This document shows, piece by piece, positions 12,675 through 24,051 of a stretch of DNA of 64,000 nucleotides. The stretch comes from Lactarius indigo (taxonomy: Eukaryota > Basidiomycota > Agaricomycetes > Russulales > Russulaceae), in contig JAFKAC010000178.1 in NCBI GenBank assembly GCA_025766275.1, positions 22,019 through 86,018 of the forward strand, in the 5' to 3' direction. The translations under genes and the position numbers were made by a program. The notes below the pieces were generated by a model. It searched no databases. It saw only the letters and a program-made list of their open reading frames with translations, and had not been told where the DNA came from. The stretch's first letter is position 1, and every line of letters starts with the position of its first letter.

Positions 12675-13905
12675 TTACCAAGTCCCTAATAGATCTGCAC
12701 GACCTCCCCGCGTGACCACACGCGCGATTGCATTGAGAACCCTTTCCTTCCACGGCGATGATGACCCCGTGACTAGGTCTTCGCCCACACGCTGTGGGGG
12801 CTGAGAATCATTTGACGCTTCGTTGTCAACCACTTCGACAAGGTACACGCTGGCGAACAGCTCGTGCTGGGCCGACGGCCGCCGATCTATGCGGATAGCG
12901 GGCAGACAGAGTGCAGCCAGCAAGTCGGTGACTGTGGGATGCTGCGAATCTTGCGGTGTGTTTAATTCTTCTGCCTTTTGTTGTAGTTCTAGGCGGATCA
13001 AGGCATTGAATTCTCCACGCCCGTCATACTGAGCATTGGGCAAGGGTGACGAAGGATGATTCGCGAGAATATAAAACCGAGTGAAATTTTCTTTGTTGGG
13101 AGACAAATTCAGCATTTCTTCACCTAGAAAGCAAACATGACTCACGGTGCTCGTTTTGAATGCCCTCGTGTAATAGTTCCAAGTTGGCGAACAGTTGAAG
13201 ACAGATTTTCGAGCAGATCGCTGCGCAGTCGGCAGTAGCTTCCGGTTGCTTCGAGACGACTTCGGCGGCTGCGGCCGTGGAGGCAACGCTAACTTGTTGT
13301 GCCTCGGGCAGATGCGCGGCGAGGAATCGTTGACATTGCCCTAGGGCCTGTGGTAAAAAATCAAGACACGCGTGTGTGGCCAAATATTGCACGAACCTGC
13401 TCGTGGCTGAGGACTTTCTTGATATCGCGCAGTGTCTTTCCATGCCGGACCACGAGACAGTGTTGGATTGGCAAAGTTACCGCGCCTCGAATCCACCTGC
13501 TCTCTCCAACGTCGGAGGAACGCAGCAAATCATAAGTTTCCGTCACGATCCCGAATATACTGTTCTCCTGTGGCAACAGCCCAAGGTACACTGTGGGTCC
13601 AACGCTGTGAAAAACATCTGGTCCCGTTTCGTCATGACCGATTGAGATACGGAAGTGAGGGTTCGTACGGACCGGAAATAGTATTCAGGGCGCGATAATG
13701 CACGGTTTCGGCAAATCTGTCAAATGCGGCCTGTAGGAGACTCAAAACCGGTGCCGGTGGACGACGAGCTTAAATGGGCTGAATGACCGACCTGGTGTGA
13801 ATATGTGCCAGCTGGACCAAGGTACGTGAGGATCGGACAGGTATCACCGTCGGTTTGCCCCTCTAACCCGGATGTTATTTGCTCGGTAATTGGATTGGAG
13901 GACAT
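12675..13905 (-). CDS. PHA2: Prephenate dehydratase
   Basis: The enzyme converts prephenate to phenylpyruvate in phenylalanine synthesis. From the ATG at 13905 the exons read YLGPAGTYSHQ, then AAFDRFAETVHYRALNTIS, DVFHSVGPTVYLGLLPQENS, IFGIVTETYDLL, LPIQHCLVVRHG, then ATADCAAICSKICLQLF, where family members have the GAIAS block, and QNFTRFYILA. A C-terminal ACT-type region follows, ending at 12675. All introns are GT-AG; the last large one runs from gtgagt to cccaacaaag before the codon completing QNFTRF. The C-terminal tail (VVDNEASNDSQPP) is less conserved. The frame is intact and the length usual for fungal PHA2. Upstream on the same strand is the Zn2Cys6 regulator gene, whose stop lies about 390 bases away. 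Confidence 0.93.
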
Positions 13906-14297
13906 GTAAAACTCGCTCCACACGACTGTCTCGTTTTTGTAGTCAGTGGTGTCGAGGACCAGCGTCTGACCTGAAAATTATCCGATGTCGGTGTCAACTT
14001 CTGGCATGGCAGGTGCATGTATGAAGGCGCCCCAGAAAAAAAAATCCAAATTTAGGTCCGTAGATACAGATATAGTACTATCGACATCATAAATGTACAC
14101 ATGTAGAAGTGAAACCATGTAAAACGTAAGAAATAGAGCGGTGCTAAGATGGTGGGGGGTCTAATGTGTGCTGTAGGCCACCGCCGTTTTTACTCAACTG
14201 TGCTGAAGACGTTCCCTCGAGGCCACCTCGCTCAGCATCAAAAAGTACCGATCTAGGGTCAAATAATTTAGCGTGCAGAAGCACCAAAGCCAATAAA
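13906..14297 (-). promoter_or_regulatory. PHA2 upstream region
   Basis: This 392-base gap carries the PHA2 promoter and the 3' end of the regulator gene. It has an A-run near 14035-14043 and an AT-rich patch at 14060-14130. No clear Gcn4-type TGACTCA site was found. Confidence 0.35.
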
Positions 14298-17108
14298 TTA
14301 CTGACGGGCGAGGGGGACACGCTCCCCGAGTTTAGCCAGAGCGGCACTACAAATATGAGGGTGAGCGTTCAAGCTGAGCTAAAGGAAGAACTTGGCGTTA
14401 CATGATATACTCGACCTCAGAACGCAGTGTTAAAGTCTGCTCGTTTGAATTCGCCTGTTGTGCAGCTTGCCAAAAGCGTACCAGCACGCGACCAGCCCTG
14501 AACCAACAAAACTGTCATAATATTAGCCATCCAAAGGAGAACTGGCCGAGGCGAAACGTCGCACTGCGCAGAAGAAATCAAGTAAGGTAACATCAAAGCT
14601 TGTGGAGCGAACAGCATAGATCAGATCAAGGACCGCCCGAGAAGCTTCCAAGATCTTGAAAGCTGAGACACAACCAGGACTCGTCACGTGGGCGTGGGGA
14701 TCATGCAATAAGATGGTAGCACTAAAAGCACATGACAATCAATGAAATGCGTGAGGGAAAGGGTAGAACGCACAGATGAGGCGTAAGGCAAGCGGTGTAC
14801 AGGTGTGAGTCCACACTACTGTCGCGAATTGGGTTGCGCAGGTAAAGTGGGAAGCTTTGTCTGAACATCGAGGCAATATGGTCGATCTCAATGAAGCCAG
14901 AAGTTCGTCGTGGGTCAGCGGCCTTATCTTTGTTTTCATCGCCGACCTTCTCCCAAGCTTCCGCGTACGTCGAGGCATATGTGAATGCGGGGTCACCTAC
15001 GAAACGCTTGGAGCGAAAGCGCAAGTTATAAGCCTTGACTCGTGACAATAGCATGCATCCCTTGATGTACAAGCTGAATGAGTCCACCTGGTCTTCGGGG
15101 TGGTGAAGAAGGATGTCTTTTCCAAGGGCGTGTTGTCGTTCACTCCCGGACCATGTAATCTGGGAAGCTTTTGTGAATACAAGTGCCAATGAACGGTACG
15201 ACCAGCTCACGCTTACTCCAAGATCAAAGTTGATACCCCTCATGGGAAGCAACTGTGAAACGTCTTGGTCGTCGAGACTAAGCGCCCACCCATTACTGCA
15301 ACCCCCCATGCGTTCCATGGCATACAACAACCAAAACGTATTTCTACGAACTTCCTCTTCCACGGAGTCCTTGGGGAGGAGAATGAGGGAGGGAGTCTTC
15401 AGGGAATCTGAAATCGGGAAGAAAGAGGGGTTAACATTAATCCCTAAAGGTACCGCAGCTCGGATTGCTTGGCCTATGGTCGTGAAGGTCTAGGTGTTCA
15501 AACTATTAACTGAGAGCTAAAGAAGACGTGAGAAGATTTACCTCCACCCATCTGAGTTTACGAAATGATGAAGAGGAGGGAGTTCAAAAGGTACGGAGAG
15601 CGTACCTTGCGTTGCACCAATACCACCAAGTGATGATTAACATAGCTGTATTCCGCGAAATCAATCATCAGCATTACTGTCGAATAATAAAAACGGTGAG
15701 ATTCCGACCTTGGACATCTTCAAGGAGCTTCTTTCCGGCCCACAGCTGCTCTTCGGCGGTCTGTTTAGCCAGTTTTACGTGTCTTTCAGCAAAAGAATCG
15801 ATGTAATCCTTCCGCTTGTACCAGTTGCCGAAAATCTCATCTGCTAAAGGGCTGTGGTCGGAAGAACCACCGCCAAGGTTGGCATCTTCAGACATACTCG
15901 CCCCCATAGATTTTTCTGGTGGAGGGGTCGGGGGGACAGCTACGGTGTATAGACTTCCGACTGCACAGATTGCGTGGATGATAGCGGGCGATGGAAAGTT
16001 CGGGTGCGTCGGAGGTAGGTCGATTGAAGCCATGAAAGTAGGCACGTGAAAGAGCCTGCCAGCGTGGGGGTGGAAGGAAAAAAAGGCTTCGACGCTGCGT
16101 TGACGCATTCAGCCCATATGCACGCTGCAGTGAGTCAGAATTCCAACTTACAGATGACGGACAAGAGCGGGTGACGGGAGGTCCTTAGGCCAACCCGGCC
16201 AGTAAACGTCGTAACCTAAGCCAGGGGAGAGAAATGGAGGGGCGGTTTGAACGTCATTGACGGGAGTCGGCACGATATCGGAAGGGTTCTCCACTGACGA
16301 GATGAAACTCGTGGAGGACGAGGTGATCCCTGGGTAGTCGCCCGGGGATGATTGATAGCTCTGCGGAAGTCCAAGGCCGGGGCTGTGGAAAACGGAAGGA
16401 GGGGGAATGGTAGCGCCCGTGAGGCCGGGGTGGACCGGAACGTTTGGGGAGTGCGTGGACGGAGGCGAAAGACTTGACTGAGGGGACTTGCTAGCGGAGG
16501 GTGAACCTTGGTCCCTGAGCATCGCCTCGAGCTCGTCTGAAGAAACGAATGTGAGGAGACACAATGGATGACACGGAATTGCAGACGAACTGATTCTGTT
16601 CTCCAGCTTTTCGTAGCGATTTTTTGGAGCCTCTTGTGCCCCATTTGAGCCTGCCACGGTCATCAGTTGTGAATCCCACACTCTATAGATGCGACGAAGT
16701 GGGCGGTACCTTCATCGAACGTGCATTCCGGACGCTCAGGTAGTACTACACCAGCGGGTGCATGCGAGAGGGCATGTGCATGAGACCTAACACAGGTCGA
16801 GCAAGGTCTTTGCGCATCACTGTTGCAAGAATGAATGTGAGGTGGGCTTCATTGATTAGAAGGAGGACTACCATTTCTGCGAAGACGGTAGGTAATAAGG
16901 AAGAGTACGTTGCAGTTTAGAGTTAGAGTAACGTACGAGTTTGCGTCTACGGCACTGATGGCATGCCTAAAAGATGATGAGAAACTGTTGAGGAAGATGA
17001 CTGAGGACACACTTGATTTCTCTTGAGCACGTTCGGGTGACTGGCCGAGCCCATCGGGCCCGAGGTGGTGGTGGCCGAGTCATGCTTTGTGGTTGGTGTC
17101 TTGGGCAT
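14298..17108 (-). CDS. Zn2Cys6 fungal transcription factor
   Basis: This is a zinc-cluster DNA-binding regulator with a fungal-specific middle homology domain. The start is the ATG at 17108 (MPKTPTTKH). The zinc cluster is assembled from four pieces: a first exon ending VLKRNQ, a 30-base exon (16937-16966, ACHQCRRRKL), a 5-base exon (16872-16876, AAATG) and an exon from 16819 (DAQRPCSTCVRSHAH). Together they give the six cysteines. A coiled-coil dimerisation stretch (RYEKLENRINELEAML) and a Pro/Ser-rich linker follow. The Fungal_trans domain then runs VEAFFSFHPHAGRLFHVPTF, RRNTFWLLYAMER, GWALSLDDQDVSQLLP, with a 10-base exon at 15542-15551 completing RWVE. The C-terminus reads LGERVPLARQ, with the stop at 14298-14300. 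Target genes are unknown. The adjacent PHA2 gives no evidence of regulation. Confidence 0.9.
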
Positions 17109-17442
17109 TCTGATAGGCACCAATGGTAAGGAAGAGTATAGAAGGGCTCGCGGGCACAGACAAGGACAGGCTTAACGCCGTTGAGAGCGGAGAGGGGGAT
17201 ATGGGATGCAGGTGTTAGCACTGGCAGTCGAACTGTAAATCCCCCCGAATGGTCGTCTCATCTCGACTTGGTTCGAGCGGATGGGATTACGTGTTATTTT
17301 TTCTTGGTTGAGCTATCATCTCACCTGAGGCGCCATTCAAAAGGAAGGGTACAGCACAGTTAATATAACGAAACACCGTAGAGTATAATATAGATAACAA
17401 TACGACAGAACAGGGCTTGGACATTGAAAAGAATGGCAATTG
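17109..17442 (-). promoter_or_regulatory. Upstream region of the Zn2Cys6 gene
   Basis: About 330 bases separate the regulator start from the next upstream gene, whose stop lies at 17443 on the same strand. No recognisable site. Confidence 0.3.
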
Positions 17443-20400
17443 TCATGTACTTGTGAACTTATTTACAGCAGTAAATGCTGCAGTGATATTCCCCACATTA
17501 ACCGTGGCATTTGTGGATGAATGGAAAAAAAGGGACGCCGGGTCCCACACCTTACTGAAAGCAGTGTCCGTAAACGACTCGTCGTTTACAATTTCTGGTG
17601 AGTTGGCAAACTCTGTCCAAGTCACGCTCGTCTGTGCACCTACCAACGCCCAATCCCGCACCGCAAGCGAATTATCGCTACCGAAGAACAATCCACCTGA
17701 AGGTGTCGCAAAAGACGAAACAACGCTCTCAACATCCGGGGGTGTGACTGACCCAAAGATTGCTACTTCTAGCGTCGGGATGGCATCTAAAGACTTCCCG
17801 AGAAGGGTGTCACTTGATGGAGGGGTCACCGCGGAGGAAAGAACGAAGTTCACGAATTGAATAGCAACGTTGAGGTCGGGGATAGCCTCGAAAAAGTCCA
17901 GGAGAACGTGGTTGATGTGGTTCAGCGTGCCAAACCGACGGGGGTCAGTCGTTGGAATAGAGGAAATGTTGGAATTCGGCAGGCTACTCAAAGCCTCCCC
18001 ACTATAGACCACCACACGCGGAGTCGCCTCGCGGGAGAGAATTGCTGCCTGTTTCGCAGTGCCTGTCTGGGAATCACGGAAGGGGAGTCGTAAATGGAGT
18101 ACATCGAGCACTCCATAAATAGGCCGATCCGCGAAGCAAGAATTATTGAAATTCGTCTGTGCCGTGGGAGCTGACAACCCAAAGACGGACGCTTCTAGAT
18201 TCGTGATCAACGCAAGTTGAGATGTTGCAAGGCTCGGGTAGCATGATAGTGGTGGCGGGAAGGGTGCACTTGTCGAATTAGTCAATAATGAAGATATGGG
18301 GGTATTCCCTGCCTTCCCATTGGCATCAAACGGAAGGAGAATGGGGGAGGATATCAGAAGCGACACGAATTTAAGGTAATTATTTGGATCTTGTTGGAGA
18401 ATATATTGCCAATAGTTGCCCATAGCCGTTGACCGAATTGTGGACGACGCTGTCAGAAACGGGAGTTGGCAACTCCATCAGGCATAGATCCATACACAAA
18501 TAAATACGTACCAGATGCAAACGTATACATTCGGTCCAGGGTTGTGCGAGCCGTATTGCTCATCTCCGCGAGCTGGGAGCTTGATGGTTGCCCATCTGGT
18601 ATAAACGACACGATAGGTTCGGAAATCGATTGAGCTGCAAAGTCGAATACGTAACCCAGTTGTGTCGTCGAGAATTTTGATGATTGACCAGCCACAGCGC
18701 CATCTCCGGTAAGACTCTTCCAGTCGGCCTTGGTAATAAAATCGCGTAACCTTCTCACTGAAGACGTATTCTGAGACAACACAAAGCTCCATAGCAAGGC
18801 ACTCTGAGCCCACGCTGTCCGATTCGGAAAGGTCTGAGAATCAAGCGTTGGAGACACGTCGATCACCCGGGCCTGTGCCGCACAGTCACTGATCAAAGCG
18901 GAGGCTCGAGAGGAAGACATCGCGTTCGCGACAACTGCCGGGGTGAAGTTGGCATGGAATTGGTCATTGACAATAGGAATGAGGTTGACGAGGCTCTGAG
19001 CAAGGACATTGCATTGAGTCGAAACGCAGACACACGTCGAATCTTGGTGGACAATGAGTAAATTGAGTCGCAACGCCGAGCACGAAACTCACCGAGGTCA
19101 CACGCATTCCCTGTACGATTGGCAGGACAATTTGGTGTGTGTGTACGTTTATGTCCCACAGTGACACCAACGATGATTCCGATGACGACTAGTAGGACAG
19201 AAACGAAAACCCCAACGAAAAGTTTGATCTTGTTCCGACTAATCGGTCGTTTGAGGAACTTGGACTTTGTCTTTGCTGGGCCATAAGGATTCTCGACTTC
19301 ACGCCCGCTGGGGAAGGTCATACTTTGACGCCTTCGGCCACCAGAAGTCATTCCGAGGCCACTGGCGTACGCCCGGAACGGTGCGACCTTCTCGGAAGTA
19401 GACGCCCCGACACCGTCGTCAGGTAAGTGACCAGAATCAAGCATAGCATTGAGACGGTCAGCTCGTTCGGCTAGTTGGGGTAAAGGTACCGAGCCTTCCA
19501 TCCTTCGGTGCTCCTGCTCTTGGTGTAATGAAATATCGGGGATAGTTGGTACCGGAGGTAGTGGTTTTATACGTATCCATTCGACCATCGTACGCGCTGC
19601 ACGAGCGGTACGTTGGCCAGCCGAGGATATGAGAGAAGAAACATGGCTCTTCACCGTCTTTGTTGAAAGAGCAGACACTCGCCGTTGACGCTTAGCAGAC
19701 AGTTTCATGGAAGCTCTGAGTTCAGGCGTTCCTGGGGTCAAGGGTCGGAGAGTGCCGATAAGCGGTTGAACATCGGCCAGTCGGAGATCAGTGTGTCGCG
19801 CCCCATCCATCGAGGTCGCAAACGCCGAAGGCGGATGAGGGTTGAGAGGTGAAGTGCTACTATACGTAGCTTGGCTTTGTTCGTGGATAGACTCAGGTAC
19901 GCTGGTCGCGCTAGGCACATGGCGAAGTGTTGCCTGGGTTATGCCCACGACAGAAACCTTTCTAGTCAAAGCCGACCCAGGTTGAGCAACATCTGCATAT
20001 CCATCATACGAGGCGATGGTGTCATTTTCGCCATTGAAATGGTAATCCGGCCCTTCGCTTGAGGGCGCAAAGGGATAGGAACTCGGGGGAAAACGACTTG
20101 AGCCAACGCCCGGGTCGTGATACCGTGAAGGAGGGGGATAAAACATTTCGGACACAAGGCTTCCCGTATCAACTTGGTACGAAAGACGAGGACTGTGTGA
20201 ATCTGAAGCATCCCGAGGGGTATTCGCAGAGGTAGCCGAGGAAAGCAGTCCAGTGATGAAGGAAGTCGAGAGCATCCTCTCTTCCGTGGGGTCCACGGAG
20301 ATGATAGAGGAACCTTCGTGCCAATCATAAGGGGACAGCTTACCGGCCCTGACTGGGGAAGCAGGGCTTCGCGATCTCGCACGGCGGTCTGGCTGTGGTG

Positions 20401-20946
20401 GACGGTCAGTGTTATGATCAGGTGGAAAGTCCTCATCAACAACTTCGCGATTCAGTCCTGATGGCTGCGGAACGGCGGAGGCAGGGGGCGCTCGCAGTGT
20501 CACAGGTGCCGGCGCAGCGACAGTAAAGGTACTCCGTGCAGGGGAGGGAAGTGCCTATTGTGTGGTGAGCCTAGGCGGAGCTGGGGAGCTAGAGGGGGAC
20601 TCACAGGACCCACGGTTTGGCGGGAAGCGATGGAAAAAGTACTCCGCGCGGGGGAAGGGAGCCCCCACTCTGTGCTGGGAGCAGAGAGTCGAGGAGTGGT
20701 GATAGTAAAAGTGCTCCGCGCAGGAGAATGAAGGAAGCGATCGGTGATTGGGCTAACGGGGATTTCGACGGGAGGAGGAGGGAATTGAGAAAGACATAGA
20801 GAACCGTCTGTGATTCCTGTAGCATAGGTAGTGAAGCTGATAGTGCTGTCCGCAATACCGGATGCGCTGGTACTGAGAGAAGCGCGTGGGCGGTGCTGAG
20901 AAGAAGAAGGATCAGAAGGTGTTGGAGGATCCTCCGGGCGAGACAT
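17443..20946 (-). CDS. Large single-pass membrane protein, basidiomycete type
   Basis: Four exons (20946-20605, from 20554, from about 19030, and to 17443) join in frame into a protein of roughly 1,100 residues. The N-terminal cytoplasmic half is rich in Ser, Pro and Arg and carries three copies of the motif SPARSTF near residues 70-125. A basic stretch (KFLKRPISRNKIK) precedes one membrane helix, LFVGVFVSVLLVVIGIIVGV. The part beyond it has an EGF-like cysteine group (CPANRTGNACDLDSTCVC) and several N-glycosylation sites (NRT, NTS, NSS, NST), so it is probably outside the cell: a type II topology. I do not recognise a catalytic domain. A cell-surface or sensor role is inference only. The last intron (gtacgt to ctgacag, near 18510-18455) is needed to join the two halves of the outer domain. 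Confidence 0.8.
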
Positions 20947-21449
20947 CGCTGAGAGAGAGAAAGATTAGTGGAAATGACAACTGGGCGAGTAATAGACAGA
21001 CCGAGTTCCCGAACTCCAGGGTGCAAGTGACGACAATTCGAAAGAGTGTGTGCTTATAACATAAATGAGTGCAGAGGGAGCGAAAGCGGTGACAATTCCG
21101 TGAGAAACGGGGTTGATACGTAGAGAGGAGATGAAATTGAATTATTGAATTAGCCTGAAGCGATGGCTTTCATTGAAACGAGCATTACGTGTTCCCACAT
21201 CAATCTCACCGGGGCAAACTCTACGCGACGTAACGAGGAAACAAATCTCTTATAGACACGAAGGAGAACAGGAATGCCACAACCATGTGGGATCCAATCA
21301 GAACTAGAAAACACCGCAAAGGGACCACCATAGTTTATGCGTAATCGGCGGTCGACAAAGGTCATGAACAAAGGCCATAAAAAGTCGTAACCTTGAGCAC
21401 GGAAATAAATGGTATGATATTCCAGGGCAGCCCACAGTTAGCAAGTGGC
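20947..21449. other. Intergenic region upstream of the membrane protein gene
   Basis: About 500 bases hold the promoter of the membrane protein and the 3' UTR of Rac1, both minus-strand. No gene is visible. Confidence 0.35.
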
Positions 21450-22421
21450 TCATGCGATGATGCACTTGCTGCCCCTCGGCTTCTCCTTTGGCCTGGGGGG
21501 ATTCACTAGTTTGTTCGATCATAAGCCGAATGAACTAAGGCGTAAGAAATCTCAAAACACGCACAGACGGCACGGATGGCCTCATCAAAGACGTTCTTCA
21601 GTCCCTTCTGGGTGAGGGCAGAACATTCTAAATACTTTACAGCCCCGATGTCTTTCGCCATGCTGGCACCCTGGGTATACTGGATAGGAGCCATGCGACT
21701 GTGAGACAAGATTTAGAAAAGGCTAGATTCCCTAATCTGAGGAGAACGTACCGGTCGCGAAGCTTCTCAACAGTGCCGGGGTCCTCGCGCAAGTCTAGCT
21801 TGGTGCCGACAAGAACCACCGACGTTTGAGGCGCATGATGAGATATTTCAGGGTACCACTGAAAAGTGATGAGGTGAGCGAGTCTCTACGGGGTTAGCGG
21901 AACAGTACCTTTGTTTTGACGTTCTCGAAGCTGGGGGGGCTCACAAGAGAGAAGCAGATAAGGAAGACGTCGGTTTGAGGATACGACAACGGTCGAAGAC
22001 GGTCGTAGTCTTCTTGACCAGCAGTATCCCAAAGTCCGAGAGAAATTGTCTTGCCGTCGACCATCACATTGGCCGAATAGTTGTCAAAGACTGGGAAAAA
22101 ATATTTGAATGCAACACCAACTCGTGCAGGTGCGCTAGGCGCTTACCTGTTGGAATGTACTCCCCCTACGATTCGTATGATGAGCACTGGGTGGGTAGAT
22201 AGGATGAAGGATGAAGCATACCGGGAAGGCATTGGTGGTATAAGATATAAGTAGGCATGTCTGCTCCCATCATCGGTGATTAATTCGGTCTGAGAGGATG
22301 GGGTGTATACGACTTGCCTTTCCAACGGCACCGTCTCCAACGACGACGCCTGTGATCTGTAGTGAGTTTTCTGCAGGAACACCAGCTGTTGAGAACAGAG
22401 CTTACACTTAATTGCCTGCAT
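21450..22421 (-). CDS. RAC1: Rac1-type Rho GTPase
   Basis: This is a small GTPase that cycles between GDP and GTP and controls actin polarity, hyphal growth and NADPH oxidase in fungi. The spliced start is [16 protein letters not shown], with the P-loop GDGAVGKT. Switch I is FPGEYIPTVFDNY, switch II is [17 protein letters not shown], the guanine-specificity motifs are GTKLD and ECSAL, and the protein ends in a basic tail and CaaX box ([12 protein letters not shown]) for prenylation. Exons are very short at the 5' end: 16, 32, 39 and 19 bases. The second intron (22261-22317) begins gcaagt, a GC-AG intron, and is needed to join GAVGK to TCLLISY. All marks favour Rac over Cdc42 (SANVMVDGK). The gene is divergent from the SHB17-like gene. 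Confidence 0.94.
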
Positions 22422-22791
22422 GATGGAAAGATTCAAAGGAGTAAGAGGAAAGAGGGGAGTACGTTCGCAAGGATTGAAGCGATCTTAAACCGAGCGTAAC
22501 TTAGGAGAGAACCAGTTAGGAGATGGACGAAGTGCGAAGCCCATTGATAGAAAATCTGTGAGATGGATGAAAAAAATAAGAGAAGACGGCGCCGTACCTG
22601 TGAAAAGCCGTTAAAACGCGACGTGTAAGGGGAGAGTGACTTGGTCGTTGGTGTTGGTGTTGGTGATGTTCAGGTGCGGAGGTGCGGTGCGGTGCGGTGC
22701 GTGCACGCTGGGACAAATAAGGACAGACCGCGTCGATGGCGGGTCACGGCGGTCGTGATCCCGAGTTGACGACCCGACTTTCCTCTCCACG
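22422..22791. promoter_or_regulatory. Divergent promoter of Rac1 and the SHB17-like gene
   Basis: A 370-base gap separates the two start codons. It contains a GTTGGT-type run at about 22638-22663 and four perfect copies of ggtgc at 22681-22700. These short tandem repeats may be unstable or bind protein; no motif can be named. Confidence 0.45.
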
Positions 22792-23880
22792 ATGTCCGGA
22801 TCTATGCCACGTTTGATCATCATTCGTCATGGTGAGTTTACGTCTTAGATCTCATACACTTCACTTATTTCGTTCCCAGGTGAGACCGAGTGGTCTCTCA
22901 ATGGGTCTGACATCTTTCCCGACCTAGTCACCTAACAACTCACTCTCCTGACTCCCCTAATCATTTCGCATGTAGCCGCCACGTATGTGTACTTGTAATG
23001 TGCCATATTGCCACGCTCACTTATGTCTGTCTTTGGCCAGACGGGACGTTCTGACATTCCCCTTACCGAACGTGGTGTAGAGCAGATCAAGTCCAAGGCC
23101 CCGTTTCTCGTGGGGGATGGGAGTATGTGGAACGATCGTACTAGATGCACTCGGTGTTCATCTGATCGCGCACCTAAGAACTCATTGACACGGTCAATCT
23201 GCACATCATCATGGTGTCTCCACGCAAGCGCGCCCACGATACTTTCCATTATTTAACGGGTCACCTCCCTCAATCACCAAATCACGTCATCACAGACCTT
23301 GTTCGCGAGTGGGACTATGGAGATTACGAAGGGCTCAAGTCCCACGAGATCAACGCCAAGCGACCCGGCTGGTCTATCTGGAAGGATGGGTTGGCTGGTT
23401 TATCTCCTCCATGTACCCATGAATCGAGCCCTTTCCTCTTAGCTGCCCCAATGGCGAATCTGTTGAAGACATGACCACTCGCGTCGACCGTGTTATCGGT
23501 AATGTGCGTCCCTAATACATCCACATGGGGTAGTGTTAATCTCGTTTCACCAAGGTTCGCGAATATCATAGGAAATGGAAGGAGGAAGGCCAGGGAACGC
23601 GCGATGTCGTAATTGTCGCCCACGGTCACTTTAATCGTTGCCTTATCGCGCGTTGGGTCGGCCTGCCTCTCGCCGAAGGTGCGCGCGCTGACCATAGAAC
23701 ACATTGAATGGGTCTGATCAATATGACAGGTACCAAGTTCAATGTCGAACCTGCTGGGGTCTGTTGCCGTCTGCAGCATTGGTATGCCATCTAACCAACT
23801 TTTAGATCGCGGTTCTGGGTTACAATCACAACTCGTTGCAAGAGCCGGCTCTCAATGCCCTCAACTTGAATGCGATGTAG
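22792..23880 (+). CDS. SHB17: SHB17-like histidine phosphatase (sedoheptulose-bisphosphatase type)
   Basis: Nine exons splice to 217 residues: 22792-22831, 22880-22904, 22976-22982, 23041-23122, 23179-23389, 23443-23503, 23555-23678, 23730-23758 and 23806-23880. The protein belongs to the phosphoglycerate mutase-like (histidine phosphatase) superfamily. It has the catalytic histidine in LIIIRHGETEWS, then GRHTGRSDIPLT, SPRKRAHDTFH, the acid REWDYGDYEG, DGCPNGES, and the second catalytic histidine in VVIVAHGHFNR. The pattern matches yeast Shb17, which hydrolyses sedoheptulose 1,7-bisphosphate in a riboneogenic branch; other sugar phosphates are possible. The third exon is only 7 bases and encodes most of RH in GRHTG. 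The intron after VIGN uses the donor gtgcgt. Confidence 0.9.
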
Positions 23881-24051
23881 AGAGTTAAGGAAGTTTTTCG
23901 GATAACTGTAGTGTTACTGTGACCAATGCGAATATTAAATGATTTGTTGACGCTTGATTGGGCCAAGTCTCCGCTCTCCCTTGCACGGATTTGTTCTGTG
24001 TCATTGTATCTATCGTGCTCCCCTCCCTTTCCTTTCTTCCGGTTCATTTTG

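Noticed and set aside
20540..20740. Repeated aaagtactccg/ggggagg words
   Set aside because: They are explained by the three SPARSTF peptide repeats inside the membrane-protein gene, not by a separate DNA repeat.
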